This document shows, piece after piece, positions 54,367 through 64,000 of a stretch of 64,000 bases of DNA (positions are counted from its first letter, which is position 1; every line of letters starts with the position of its first letter). The stretch covers positions 6,828,722 to 6,892,721 of the forward strand of contig JAMKCF010000002.1 in the NCBI GenBank assembly GCA_023634235.1. Direction: 5' to 3'. Position numbers and translations under genes: made by a program. Source of the DNA: Pisaster brevispinus. Lineage: Eukaryota; Echinodermata; Asteroidea; Forcipulatida; Asteriidae. The notes under the pieces were generated by a model. That model searched no databases. It worked only from the letters and a program-made list of their open reading frames with translations, and was not told the DNA's origin.

Positions 54367-54888
54367 GCTGGCTGTGCAAAGGCTTAGTCAAGTTCGTTCT
54401 CCCCTGCTATGATTAAAAAACGTTCAATTTACCCAATGGGATGACAGTTTATTTGGAACAATTCCAATAGTATCAAAAGCGCTCGAATATTACATATTAC
54501 GACTGCATCTCGGGCTGCATTATACAACCTGCATAGGCCTAACAAGTTGTAATCACCAAGTTGTAGAGGATCTATCTCAAGTTGGTCTATGTGGACATCA
54601 AACTAAGTTGATGTCTAGGCAAGTTTCGGGCATTGGATTTAATAGGCTTACCATATCGAGTTTCTCCATCAAGTGTTACCAGTAAATAGGGCTGTTCATG
54701 TCGGCGACACTTATTTTTTTCCGTGGTATGTAGCCTATAACAACTGCCAGTTGTTGGTCATATTAAAGAACCAATGCTTTTCTCCAAGATAGCTGTTAAG
54801 TCCAAGGATTCACCAATCATTGGGGAAGGTTACTCAGGGTTCTTGGACTTACCCTATTAGGGCTAATCCAATAATCGGTTGTCGTTGA

Positions 54889-55430
54889 GCGTACTCTAAA
54901 AAAGGTTAAAAACAAGCTTCAGTGTTGGTTAAACACTTTTAAACCAATATGATGTAGAACAAGAGACCATCTGATTTTTTTTTCCTTCAAAATGACCAAT
55001 TACTAGAGAAGTTTTAACCATCAGGGTTGGGCTTATTGCAGTCACCCAATATTTGGTTGAGCTTACCCCAAAACAAAGGTTTCAAACAAGCCTCGATGTT
55101 GGTTCAACACTTTTAAACCAATATGATGGACAACAAGAGACCGTCTGTTGGTAGGTACAACCAAGTATATTTTACCAAAGGATGGTTAAAAGGTTTTTCT
55201 AAACGATGAAATACAAGGGAAGTTTTAACCATCAGAGTTGGGCTTAATGCAGCCACCCAATATTATGTCTAGATTAACCGATAACAGGTATTTTGAATTT
55301 GACCAACTCAACTCATAGAAGTTGGGTAAATACTTTTTAACTTATACAAATAATGGGATCAATATCGCCCAAGCATTGGTCAATATGACTTTACCCAATA
55401 ATTTTTACCCAACGTTTTTAGAGTGTGTGA
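54889..55430. mobile_element. MITE with ACTCTAAAAA termini and internal duplication
   Basis: Left end ACTCTAAAAAA at 54892; right end TTTTTAGAGTGTG at 55416. The interior contains two ~180-bp copies of a block with CAACACTTTTAAACCAATATG (54937 and 55107) and GAAGTTTTAACCATCAG (55010 and 55220). Its ends resemble those of the copy B repeat at 59020-60967, so it may be a smaller relative. Confidence 0.65.
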
Positions 55431-55859
55431 GACTATTGGCCATCAGAATTGCACGAAATCCCAAAGGTTGCAGTATACTGCAGTCTGCTGGTACTCAGGT
55501 CTAACCAGACTCTATCAAAGTGCCGTTTATATTGTGATTTTGAGCACTTCTCAAATCTATTCCTTTTAAAAGGTTTGAGAGGTATAGTTTGTGAAAGTTG
55601 GTTTCGTTACAGAAATAATTGTTGATTGTGTTTTGTTAATTATTATGTTTTTACTATGAACAACGATATTTAGAGCTCAACACTATTCATAACATAACTG
55701 TGACCTAAAATGCCTCTGTCTAAAGTGCTTGTAGCCAGTCTATTTATGTGCAAAAATGAATGTGCAATTCTTAGCTGCATGGAAACTACTTGTCTATAAA
55801 CACCCCATTTTTTAACTGCATTTATAACTCCTGCAACAACATTCCTCTGATGTCAGAAC

Positions 55860-56215
55860 TTTGCAAGCTGTTTCTCAACTTAAATCTGGCCTCCGTAAAC
55901 ACTACCTCACTAGTGTCTTGTAATTTGGGGTAGGGTATTCTGTTTTTCTTTATCATCTTTACCATGTGCAATGCGTAGCCAATTTTGAAATTTGTATTAC
56001 CTATTTATTTTCATATAATATGTGTGTTTTTGGGGGTGCTTTTTTAATGTACATATACTTCCATATTTTCTGCTAATATTTTTGTGTTGTGTGATCAAGG
56101 GCCCCCATTTAGTGGGTTTCCATGCCTGTTCGGGGTTTCCCTTTTGCACCACGTTGTATTTGGATGTTTGTGCAATAAACGTAATAAAATAAATTAAATA
56201 AAAAAATAAATACAT
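55860..56215 (+). mobile_element. 3' end of a LINE
   Basis: A short frame ending LQAVSQLKSGLRKHYLTSVL then TAA at 55922 resembles the extreme C-terminus of CR1-like LINE proteins. About 250 bp of 3' UTR follows, with a terminal AATAAAATAAATTAAATAAA tail. Confidence 0.5.
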
Positions 56216-56519
56216 ACAAATATAAGCATCCCAAAAGGGGCACACTGTGTCAAGGGGTCACAGGGCCTATACGGTGTTTTTTTTATTCATCGTAATTAAA
56301 TTCGGATTTTTCGTGAAATTGTGTGACGAAGAGCGCCCTCGGAGTGTAAACAAACGAGTAAACTTCTAAATGGATCATAATATACGTCATACGGGAAAGA
56401 ATATTATGATATGAGCATTTTGTTGAAACTGTCAAGAAAATCGGCCATACGCCTGAGGTTTATTACTAAAAAATTATGTCAGGAGATTTAGAAGAATAGA
56501 GAAGGACTATACGATTTAC

Positions 56520-56960
56520 CTTGACAAAATCATTTTGTGCAGCTACCTTTATTCCTATTAAATCAACTTCAAGAACTGCCATGGACTCGATATTTATTAT
56601 AGACTGAGATACACCAATGAGGTAAACTGAGCAAGGATGCATCATGACATACTATAAGAAACCATAAAATGGTTAAAGATTTGCAAAGTAATATTGATCT
56701 TTCTTCGATTGTTGATTAAGTTTCTGCAAAAAGCTCATTTCAACTCACGTATAGTCATCGCAAATTTGCAACACACAATCGTTCCGATTTAAATGTGTGT
56801 TTATCTTGATTTTCCCCCCATTAATTATAGGTCCCTTTCTTGGAATCTTGAAATCGATGTCGTCACCACGAAAAATCAGCATTATGGGAGGATGCATTGC
56901 CGCCTTGAGCATTCTTATAGCGGCATGTTCATCGTCAATCGTGTCATTTGCTGCGTCCAT
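56520..56960 (-). other. Two tentative host exons
   Basis: Minus strand. 56960-56749 opens with ATG and ends at a GTGAGT donor (MDAANDTIDDEHAAIRMLKA and on to NRNDCVLQICDDY). 56651-56520 lies between a TTCTTATAG acceptor and a GTAAAT donor and reads 44 open codons (MMHPCSVYLIGVSQSIINIE and on). Both look more protein-like than the surrounding sequence. However, their phases do not match (phase 2 versus phase 0), so direct splicing between them fails. The family is not recognised. Confidence 0.25.
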
Positions 56961-57079
56961 CCTGATCTCAAGTTAGTATTTTCCGCAGCCATTTTTCCCT
57001 TGCCTTTTCTCCGTAATGGATGTATGTATTTCATTTCATTTATTAATTCTGGTTGTAAAGTCAAGGCTATTTAGAGGAG

Positions 57080-57308
57080 CGAACTTAATCACTAGACAAG
57101 ATCCCCTCCGGAGAAAAGACAAAAGTTCAGTTTTAGATGTGGGAGGAAAGCCCAGAGAATTGTTCCAAGGGGAAACCCACATACTTCGGTAGTGACTGGA
57201 AACCTATACTGGTATAGTGCCTCCGGCGGGATTCAAACCGGGATCCTAGGGGTTGAAGGCGAGGATAGATATCCACTACGCAAACTCGACCGCCCAACGG
57301 TTGGTAGC
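57080..57308 (-). mobile_element. tRNA-derived SINE
   Basis: The minus strand starts GGGCGGTCGAGTTTGCGTAG, with a TAGTGGATA A-box region and a GGTTTGAATCCCGCC B box. A non-tRNA body follows (GTGGGTTTCCCCTTGGAACA, CTTTCCTCCCACATCTAAAA) of a type shared by many invertebrate SINEs. Confidence 0.65.
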
Positions 57309-57730
57309 AGCCCAATCACGTAATTTGCAAAATAATATTGCACCTTTATTGATAACAAAGTGATTACTGGGAATGTTGACGTGCTAAGTCGACCACAAGC
57401 TTAAAAATGCTAGTAAGAAACGGTTCATTACAAAGTGTTTTATGTAATTTAAGGCTAACCTTCTCCTTTGCCGAAGTACAATAGTTAGTGCGTAATGATC
57501 ACTGGCACGACGACGGAGGTCGTCTGCATGCTAATTCTGTCATTTTGGGACTAGTCAATTTCTTTACGTACATTTTCAGCCTCGTTACCGTGTGCAGCGC
57601 GCCGTGTCGCTCACTAGCTCTGCGTACGAGCAAAGCATTCTGGAAAGATATCAAAATGGCGCGTCGAGATAGTTTACCACTGGGAAAGAGATTGGTATAA
57701 TAAATTTTGACCATGGAGACCAATGATTTT

Positions 57731-58032
57731 TACGGAAGCTTAAATTGCCTTCACTTTACTGAGTTACCGAGATAAATTATCTAAGAACGATGATTATTTT
57801 CATGGAAATTCATCGGAATTCAATAAATAGGTATGTCGGAAACATGGAATTCAAAGATAAAGGTATGTCGGAAACACGGATTTCAAAGATAAGGTATCTC
57901 GGTAACACGAAATTCCAAGATAAGGTATCTCGGAAACATGGAATTCAAAGAAAAGATATCTCGGAAACACGGAATTCTAAGATAAGGTATCTCGGAAACA
58001 CGGAATTCAAAGATAAGGTATCTCGGAAGCCG
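57731..58032 (+). repeat. Left foldback arm
   Basis: An end block of about 90 bp followed by seven to eight ~31-bp units of GAAACACGGAATTCAAAGAT then AAGGTATCTCG. EcoRI-like GAATTC occurs in most units. Confidence 0.9.
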
Positions 58033-58094
58033 CTTGGCTTCTGACTGGCACCCCTGAACAAAGATATTGACTAATAGGGAGACCGCCAACATAG

Positions 58095-58166
58095 GGCTGG
58101 ATAGCTCAGTTGGTAGAGCGCCGGTACGTTTATCCGGAGGTCGTTGGTTCAAGTCCCGCTCCAGTC
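58095..58166 (+). tRNA. tRNA-like sequence (possible Asn-GTT relic or SINE head)
   Basis: A 72-nt cloverleaf-like sequence. The acceptor stem GGCTGGA/TCCAGTC is complete with one G-T pair; the D arm GCTCAGTTGGTAGAGC is normal. The anticodon stem CCGG/CCGG has a T-T mismatch at its base and loop ACGTTTA, reading GTT with C instead of T at position 33. The T arm GTTGG/CCCGC has a mismatch. These faults, and the trailing AATCTTTCTTTGTTCGAACC, argue for a tRNA-derived SINE and not a working tRNA gene. Confidence 0.5.
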
Positions 58167-58904
58167 AATCTTTCTTTGTTCGAACCCAAATTATAAAAAA
58201 AGTTACCCAGTCAGTTTCCCTTGTGGTTTATTACTTGATATGCATAATAATACATATACATGTACACTACTGCTGTAATGGTTTTGTATGTTGAACTGCC
58301 AACTGTCTGTGTTGCGAGAGTCAAATGAGATTTGTTCAACTAGGTGGCACATTCTGGTGGCGATACCCCCCCCCCCCGGCCAGTTAAATTATGTTGCTAG
58401 TTTTCCATCTGAAGCTAAACGAAGGGAAATATTTATTGAACTATTGTGTTTTCCTCAAATTATAATGTATTCTATCGTCAACAACATCACAAAGTACCGT
58501 ACAGTGCCCTGCAGCCAAACCTGGAGAAAACTGCGTTCAAATTTAACATGTAACCTATTTTTGAAATCACTGGTTCGTAGACTGTTTAGCATTTAATCTT
58601 TGAAATGTTACATATCAGGGAGGTAGAGATGTTCACTCATACAGATCTGTTCACCACGTGTTTAATTAACGAGTAATTACTATTTAATTAACAAGTCATG
58701 TCTCTTCATGAAAACTGTACAAACGTAGTCTGTGTACAGCACGTCGTATGTAAACATTTTGAAAACAGGAGAGGACAAAGTCGTTGGCACTTCGTGGTGA
58801 TGCTGACAAAGATAACAGCAGCGTTAGTTATGCCATTGCACTACCTGTTGAACCACTTCAATGTAGTGTGGAGTCAAATACATCAATCTAGAGTCCAACT
58901 CAAG

Positions 58905-59015
58905 TTCTGATGGCTGCCTGAGTCATCAGAACATTGAGCAAGGCCACCAGAGTGTGGGTTCGACTCCTGGTCTTGACACTTGGCAAGACAAATACTATGT
59001 ATTAGATGCTTCTCA
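58905..59015 (+). mobile_element. SINE-like fragment with B box
   Basis: GTGGGTTCGACTCCTGG gives a B box, followed by TGACACTTGGCAAGAC and GATGCTTCTCATCACCCA, a body motif seen in several invertebrate SINEs. The A box is weak. Confidence 0.4.
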
Positions 59016-59431
59016 TCACCCACACTCTAAAAAATAATCGCTCAACATTGGGCAACATTCTTACCTTTTCGGTATTTAAAAGGGAACATGGTCTTTCACT
59101 TGTGTAAAATTCTTGCACACCATCCAAAGTGTAAAAAAGTACCCATTATTGTGTAATTGTTAATACCAACATGTGCAATATCTTTAGCACAGCACTGTTG
59201 GGTAAGAAATTTACCCATGTGACGACCATGTTTCTTTTTACTCCAAAATAGGGTAAACTTTACCCAACCCTCATTTTACCCAGATGTTGTGTTATTTTAC
59301 CCAATAATTGGGTTATATAACTTTACCCAGCACTGTTGTGTAGTTAATTTACTCCTCACTTGTGTTGCTTTTAAATCAGTTGTTGTGCACAAACTACTAA
59401 TACTTAGCTGTGTTCCTTTTGGAAGGGCTGT

Positions 59432-59668
59432 TTTGTTTGTTTGTTTGTTTGTTTGTTTGTTTGTTTGTTTGTTTGTTTGTTTGTTTGTTTGTTTGTTTGT
59501 TTGTTTGTTTGTTTGTTTGTTTGTTTGTTTGTTTGTTTGTTTGTTTGTTTGTTTGTTTGTTTGTTTGTTTGTTTGTTTGTTTGTTTGTTTGTTTGTTTGT
59601 TTGTTTGTTTGTTTGTTTGTTTGTTTGTTTGTTTGTTTGTTTGTTTGTTTGTTTGTTTGTTTGTTTTT
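59432..59668. repeat. (TTTG)n microsatellite, about 58 copies
   Basis: A near-perfect run of TTTG for roughly 235 bp, producing Cys-Leu-Phe-Val and Lys-Gln-Thr-Asn repeat frames that are not real genes. The position corresponds to the GTT microsatellite in copy A. Confidence 0.98.
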
Positions 59669-60171
59669 TATACAAACTAAGAGTATATTAACACTTTTAT
59701 TCAACTCTGATTCAACAACATGAAAAGGATTGGGGAGGGGGAGGTCAGCAAAGAAACACTAACGTTACCCATTCACATCGCTCGGTGTATTTTTGTTCAA
59801 CTGAAACACTTTTGTGCGAACAGAATTGAACTGTACCGTACAATTTCTGATAAAACTATAATACAGCCAGAATACTTGGGGTAAAGGTGACCGAAAAATA
59901 GGGTTTTGGTAGTGAAAACGAACATTAACAAAATTCTTGCGAGCAGAAAGGGAACAATCTCTTCTTTGAAGCAGTGTTGGCTCTGAAAAGAGCCGGTTGG
60001 TTTTGCCAGACCTGTTATTGACGGTTCAGACTGCCCGTGACGATATTTTCGTGTTGCAAAGTCAATGAGGGTAGCAGTCCAAGGCTTTCCGGTGTAGATA
60101 ATGCCTTACCCCCTTCAACAATGGGGCGCCGTTTGTCATTAAATGGTTAGCGTTTTTTGGACATGTTTTTA

Positions 60172-60500
60172 CCATGGTTTGTAACAATTAGATGTAAACC
60201 ATAGAAATTGCTGCGATTTTTTGTGTGGTTTACATACCATGAATATACAGTCAAAGCTTAGAAATTATGGTTTATAACCATGAAAAATTTAAGCACCTTC
60301 AAAACATGTTTTATAAACCATGAAATTTTAAGCACCTTCAAAACATAACCATTAAAATTTAAGCAAATTCAAAACATGGTTTATGCACCATGAACATTCT
60401 AGCATCATGGCTTACAAACCATGGTTTATAGACCATGAAAACTCTGGCATCTTAAAACATGGTTTATAAACCATGACAATTTTAAGCACCTTCAAAATTC
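60172..60500. repeat. ~40-bp units each carrying a CATGGTTTATAAACCATG palindrome
   Basis: About seven units of AAAACATGGTTTATAAACCA followed by TGAAAATTTTAAGCACCTTC with variations. Each contains an 18-bp palindrome able to form a hairpin or cruciform. The block is absent from copy A. Confidence 0.85.
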
Positions 60501-61241
60501 CACCAAAATTCCCTTTTGGCAGCTCTGGTTCCGTGAACATTAGACATCAACGACCTGCAACATTAGAATGACGTCCACCCATCGTTCTTTGATTACGATA
60601 TGTGCCTGAGACTTGCCTTGTCCATATGAATGGTACACGTTGCATTATGGGTAAAATGTTTCCACGAGGAGCAGTTTACCCCCATTTTCAGTTACTTATT
60701 ACCATTTGTTGTGCAAAAGTTACACTGCTTGAGGTTAAAAACACTGTTGTATTACCCACTTCATGAGTGATTTGAACCTCTGTGTTGTGCAATTTAATTT
60801 CCTCTCCTACTTGGGTACTGTATTACCTTTTCCTTGTGTATTTTATTTTACACAAGTGAGGGTTACAACAAAAATTGTCGTTCTACCCACAATTGATCAA
60901 AAGTTACACAACATTTGTAGCCAGCAGTTTTACACAGCAACATTTTACATTTCTTTTTAAGAGTGCATGGGTGAATGGGTACATGTAAGGGAAGAGATCG
61001 TGATCCATTCTTGCATAGAAAATGGGCCCCACATTTCTTGCTGAAAAACATGTCGAAAGGTTATATTTGTATCCATTGGATAGTCACGTTTTGTGGGCAC
61101 TTTGGGGAGAAGACAATAGCAAAAATACACTAAAATCTTTAGAGCTGGGACATAATTTTATGCAGGTACCAAGGAATTAAAACTTAATTTTCGATGACCT
61201 TTACTTAAAAACCTTCGTTCAAATCAATTTAGGCATCAATT

Positions 61242-61243
<2 letters not shown>

Positions 61244-61283
<40 letters not shown>
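61244..61283. repeat. T homopolymer, 40 bp
   Basis: An uninterrupted run of T; possibly a retroposon tail on the minus strand, although no retroposon body was recognised beside it. Confidence 0.95.
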
Positions 61284-61286
<3 letters not shown>

Positions 61287-62108
61287 GTAGCAAGCAAACT
61301 AATTCAATTCTGACTTCATTTGAAAAGAAAAATAGAATTAGCTGCTTCAAACTGCTTTCCAACCAAAACTACATGTATAGTATACAAATGCAAATTATTG
61401 TTACTGGCCTCACGTTTTGACCGTACTAGCTACATGATAAGAAGTTCACTAGGGTCGAATGGTGAAACCATCAGCGCACTGGTTAAATGTACACAATACT
61501 GTCTAGACTCCGAATTTTTACTGGGGGTGTGATACATTGTGTCATCAAGCAATAAACCATTGCAAGCATTCACGCAACACGGCAACACGAACTTTTACTT
61601 TCCAGAAACATTGCTAAAATGTAACTTTGTTTAAGGCCTATTAAGATACAGTTTAAGGAATAAAAGTTGTCCCCATCAATGCCTTCGAACGAAAACCCTG
61701 AAAATGTAAATAGTTCAATATCATCTGTTGGTATAGATTTAACACATGTTGATAGGGCGCCGTTACAGGTGGTGACGTCCCAATTCAATACATTGTAACA
61801 TCGGAGAACACAACAATAATTAAAACGTTGCAAATCCTAATTGTGACGAGAGAAATCCATTGATTTTACGTTTGGTTAATCCGTTTTTTGTGTCTTCACC
61901 TCCGATGTAGCCTTGTCCAAGGCTCTTTACGCAAGCACCCCGCTTTGAATTCACCAGGTAGCACAACAATACTGGCACGGTACTGCAGTACTTGATATAC
62001 AGTATACCGTGGGTTCGAAGCATTGTTTTTCAACCTCGTACCAAAAAATGAGGCCGAAACAGATATGGTTACTTTTTATACAATATTTCTCGTATTAGTA
62101 TTGCTTAA

Positions 62109-62310
62109 GTTTTCCTAAATAGACCTGGGCCAAATTTCATAGAGCTGCTTAAGAACAAAAAGTAGCTAAGCACAGCAAAATTATGCTTACCAGAATAAGG
62201 TTACCAACCAAGCTTCCATATCACATGTACAATTTGTGACTGGTATCCTGCTTGTTTCTGCTTAGCAGACAATTATTAAGCAATATTTTCTGCTGAAGCT
62301 GCTCTATTGA
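62109..62310. mobile_element. MITE with inverted ends
   Basis: Left end CCAAATTTCATAGAGCTGCTTAAG; right end CTGAAGCTGCTCTATTGAAA. Interior halves are also roughly complementary (GCTAAGCACAGCAAAATTAT with CAATATTTTCTGCTGAAGC). The overall design is a palindromic MITE of about 200 bp. Confidence 0.6.
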
Positions 62311-62588
62311 AAAAAAATTGTATTATTACTAAGTTAACTTGAAACCTAAAAACCAAAAATGTTCCTTAATTGTCCTGCATTATTTATTTTATGTGTTTTA
62401 ATTTACTGGAACATTTATCTCTTATTTTTGGATAATAAGTCATACATTAAATGCAAAGGAAAGTTCATTTTCTACGATACCTTTTCCTAAATCATGCTAT
62501 TAGAAAGACGGTGATTATTAGGCCCTTTTTATTTATGAGATTACGTATGTAAGCACACAATGGTACAGCTAATTACTTATTTTTTTTC

Positions 62589-62685
62589 CGGACCGAAATC
62601 ACTTCGGACCGAGATGACTTCGGACCGAGCTGACCGCAGACCGAGCTGACCGCAGACCGATTTGACTACGGACCGATATGACCCT
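62589..62685. repeat. ~16-bp tandem repeat CGGACCGAGATGACTT
   Basis: Six units of GGACCGA(A/G)(A/C)T(C/G)AC(C/T) and a spacer, directly abutting the right foldback arm. There is no counterpart beside the left arm. Confidence 0.85.
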
Positions 62686-62689
62686 AAAC

Positions 62690-63084
62690 CTTTCCGAGAT
62701 ACGTCATAGTTGTGCCTCGCTTTTCTGAAATACCTCATCGTTGAATTCCGCGTTTCCGAGATACCATAATTGAATTCCGTATTTCCGTTATACCTTATCC
62801 TGTAATTCCGAGTTTCAAAGAAACCTTATCTTAGAATTCCCAGATACCTTATCTGAGAAATCCGAGTTTCCAAGATACCTTATCATTGAACTCAGTGTTT
62901 CCAAGATACCTTATCGTTGAGATACCTTATCTTAGAATTCCAAGTTTCCGAGATACCAGATCATTGAATTTGTGTTTCCGAGATACCTTATCTTTGAATT
63001 CCGTGTTTCCATGAAAATAATCCGCAATTCTGAGATAAATTATCTCAGTAACTCAATAACGTGAAGGCAATTTAAGCTTCCGTA
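62690..63084 (-). repeat. Right foldback arm
   Basis: Reverse complement of the left arm with more units (about ten) of CGAGATACCTTATCTTTGAA then TTCCGTGTTTC, plus the end block. Units are more diverged toward the interior. Confidence 0.9.
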
Positions 63085-63090
63085 GATTTT

Positions 63091-64000
63091 GACTCCCATA
63101 ATTGCAGAGACAATACACACATGTAAGTGCTCAGCTCGTCGTGAATTCGCTGGCAAGTCTTCGCATCACACACGTGCGTGAAGTTCCTGCTATTTCCGGC
63201 TCATAAGCTTTGGACGTTTCTGCGGAATTTGGCATGAAAATATCACAATCTAAGTGACAATGTTTTGTTCCCTCGACATCTTTTTGTTCAAACAAGGTAC
63301 GGAGCCTTTGAAATGCCAACTGGTTTTTAGATTGTCATTCCGAATTGTACTATAACTAGGCCTGAGATGTGTTTCAGTGGCTCTTCTAATTGGGCGAAAC
63401 AAAAATAATACCAACGCCAAGAAGATTGATTGACAGCACCTGTGTTGCAAATATTGCGTCTTTTCTTGCCTTCAACAGTGCTAAAGGGCCATTCAAAGTA
63501 GTAAAAAATGTATTTAAAAAAAATAATAACAAGAACAAAAAGTAATAAATTCAGTTGGTCTAAAGTATCTTGTTCATTTGAGGCATTAATTTGTTCTTCA
63601 GTGTATAGTTTATAATGAAGCCGTTCAATATTAAAATAAATCGAAATTTGGGGTTGGTGGGTGGGTCCAAACAATTTCGAGAAAAAAAATCGAATTTGTT
63701 TAACATTGACTATTCTGAATGGCCGCTAAATGCCTACAATTTTGACTGGCCTTAGAGAATGCCCTGCCATAAACCTTTAAACCTTGGTCATACAAGGTTA
63801 ATTGTTCTCGCAACTGTGGATCCAATAATTAATTTCAATTCTTGTATATAACTCGACAAAGGTTGTCTTAATTGTACGGATAAATTGACGAGGAAATGAA
63901 GGTGCCCTTAAGTAAGCAAATATTGATTGCTGTTTTTCTAACAACAGTGGGATTACGTCATAACGTCAGCTTTTGCTCACTGATGTTAACAGTAGAAGAT
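63091..64000. other. Intergenic, nothing recognised
   Basis: AT-rich flank outside the foldback element. Open frames are short and overlapping without domain features. Confidence 0.45.

Larger units (their letters stand above)
59020..60967. mobile_element. Non-autonomous interspersed repeat, copy B
   Basis: Starts CACTCTAAAAAATAATCGC and ends TTCTTTTTAAGAGTGCAT, giving short inverted termini (CACTCT(T)AAAAA). It shares blocks with copy A (53420-54366), including GAAGCAGTGTTGGCTCTGAA and CACGAGGAGCAGTTTACCCC. It has been lengthened by a TTTG microsatellite and by an array of palindrome-bearing units. No coding. Confidence 0.7.
57731..63084. mobile_element. 5.35-kb foldback (FB/TU-like) transposon with minisatellite arms
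   Basis: TACGGAAGCTTAAATTGCCT (57731) is mirrored exactly by AGGCAATTTAAGCTTCCGTA (63065-63084). The arms continue as inverted copies: a conserved ~80-bp end region (GAGATAAATTATCT, GATTATTTTCATGGAAA), then ~31-bp tandem repeats (GGAATTCAAAGATAAGGTAT, CTCGGAAACAC). GATTTT flanks both ends (57725-57730 and 63085-63090). Foldback elements such as Drosophila FB and sea urchin TU have this architecture. The 4.6-kb interior shows no transposase; it holds a tRNA-like sequence, SINEs, an interspersed repeat, microsatellites and a MITE. Confidence 0.85.

Noticed and set aside
59289..59723. Long Cys-Leu-Phe-Val and Lys-Gln-Thr-Asn repeat frames
   Set aside because: They are translations of the TTTG microsatellite in different frames.

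Overview
This is a eukaryotic genomic window. It is AT-rich and intron-containing, has no operons, and is dominated by transposable elements and tandem repeats. The retroelement mix (CR1/L2-like, RTE-like and Tx1/L1-like LINEs, a BEL/Pao LTR element), a LINE carrying a 2A-like NPGP motif, tRNA-derived SINEs and a foldback transposon with minisatellite arms all suggest a marine invertebrate. An echinoderm-like deuterostome is most likely, with amphioxus or a hemichordate as alternatives. The lineage is inferred from memory of repeat families, not from a search.

Layout. 0-5.4 kb: a palindromic MITE split by a LINE fragment, then a minus-strand tyrosine recombinase of the Crypton/DUF3504 type in two broken segments. 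5.9-7.3 kb: the last two exons of an SLC16 (monocarboxylate transporter-like) gene, the clearest host gene. 7.5-21.6 kb: LINE debris. It includes a 3.9 kb RTE-type element inserted into a Tx1/L1-type LINE with a 14-bp target duplication, and a MITE inserted into a 55-bp tandem repeat. 23.4-28.9 kb: two satellite arrays, a 90-bp monomer and an alternating ~265-bp pair.

29.4-34.7 kb: a six-exon minus-strand gene. It encodes a KMT5A-like SET domain, an acidic linker, zinc-finger-like Cys/His motifs, a tyrosine-recombinase-like domain, an acidic repeat and a C-terminal basic domain. All splice phases agree, but two frameshifts and two in-frame stops show it is decayed. This is the most unusual coding locus. 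35.9-36.5 kb holds a promoter-like region with a YY1-type motif and a candidate first exon of a small membrane protein. 37.2-40 kb: a GGCGCC/poly-A minisatellite and a 5'-truncated Tx1-like LINE.

40.9-47.8 kb: a young BEL/Pao element with 578-bp LTRs, five LTR differences, a 5-bp target duplication and one 1855-codon Gag-Pol frame. The RNase H core appears to be missing from that frame. 48.5-52.1 kb: a LINE with an intact 1146-codon frame and a 2A-like motif. 53-56.2 kb: non-autonomous repeats with CACTCTAAAAA-type ends. 57.7-63.1 kb: a 5354-bp foldback element with arms built of ~31-bp tandem repeats, perfect TACGGAAG termini and a 6-bp target duplication. It encloses a tRNA-like sequence, SINEs, MITEs and microsatellites.

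Apart from the SLC16 gene and a few tentative exons, nearly all coding potential belongs to mobile elements or genes derived from them.
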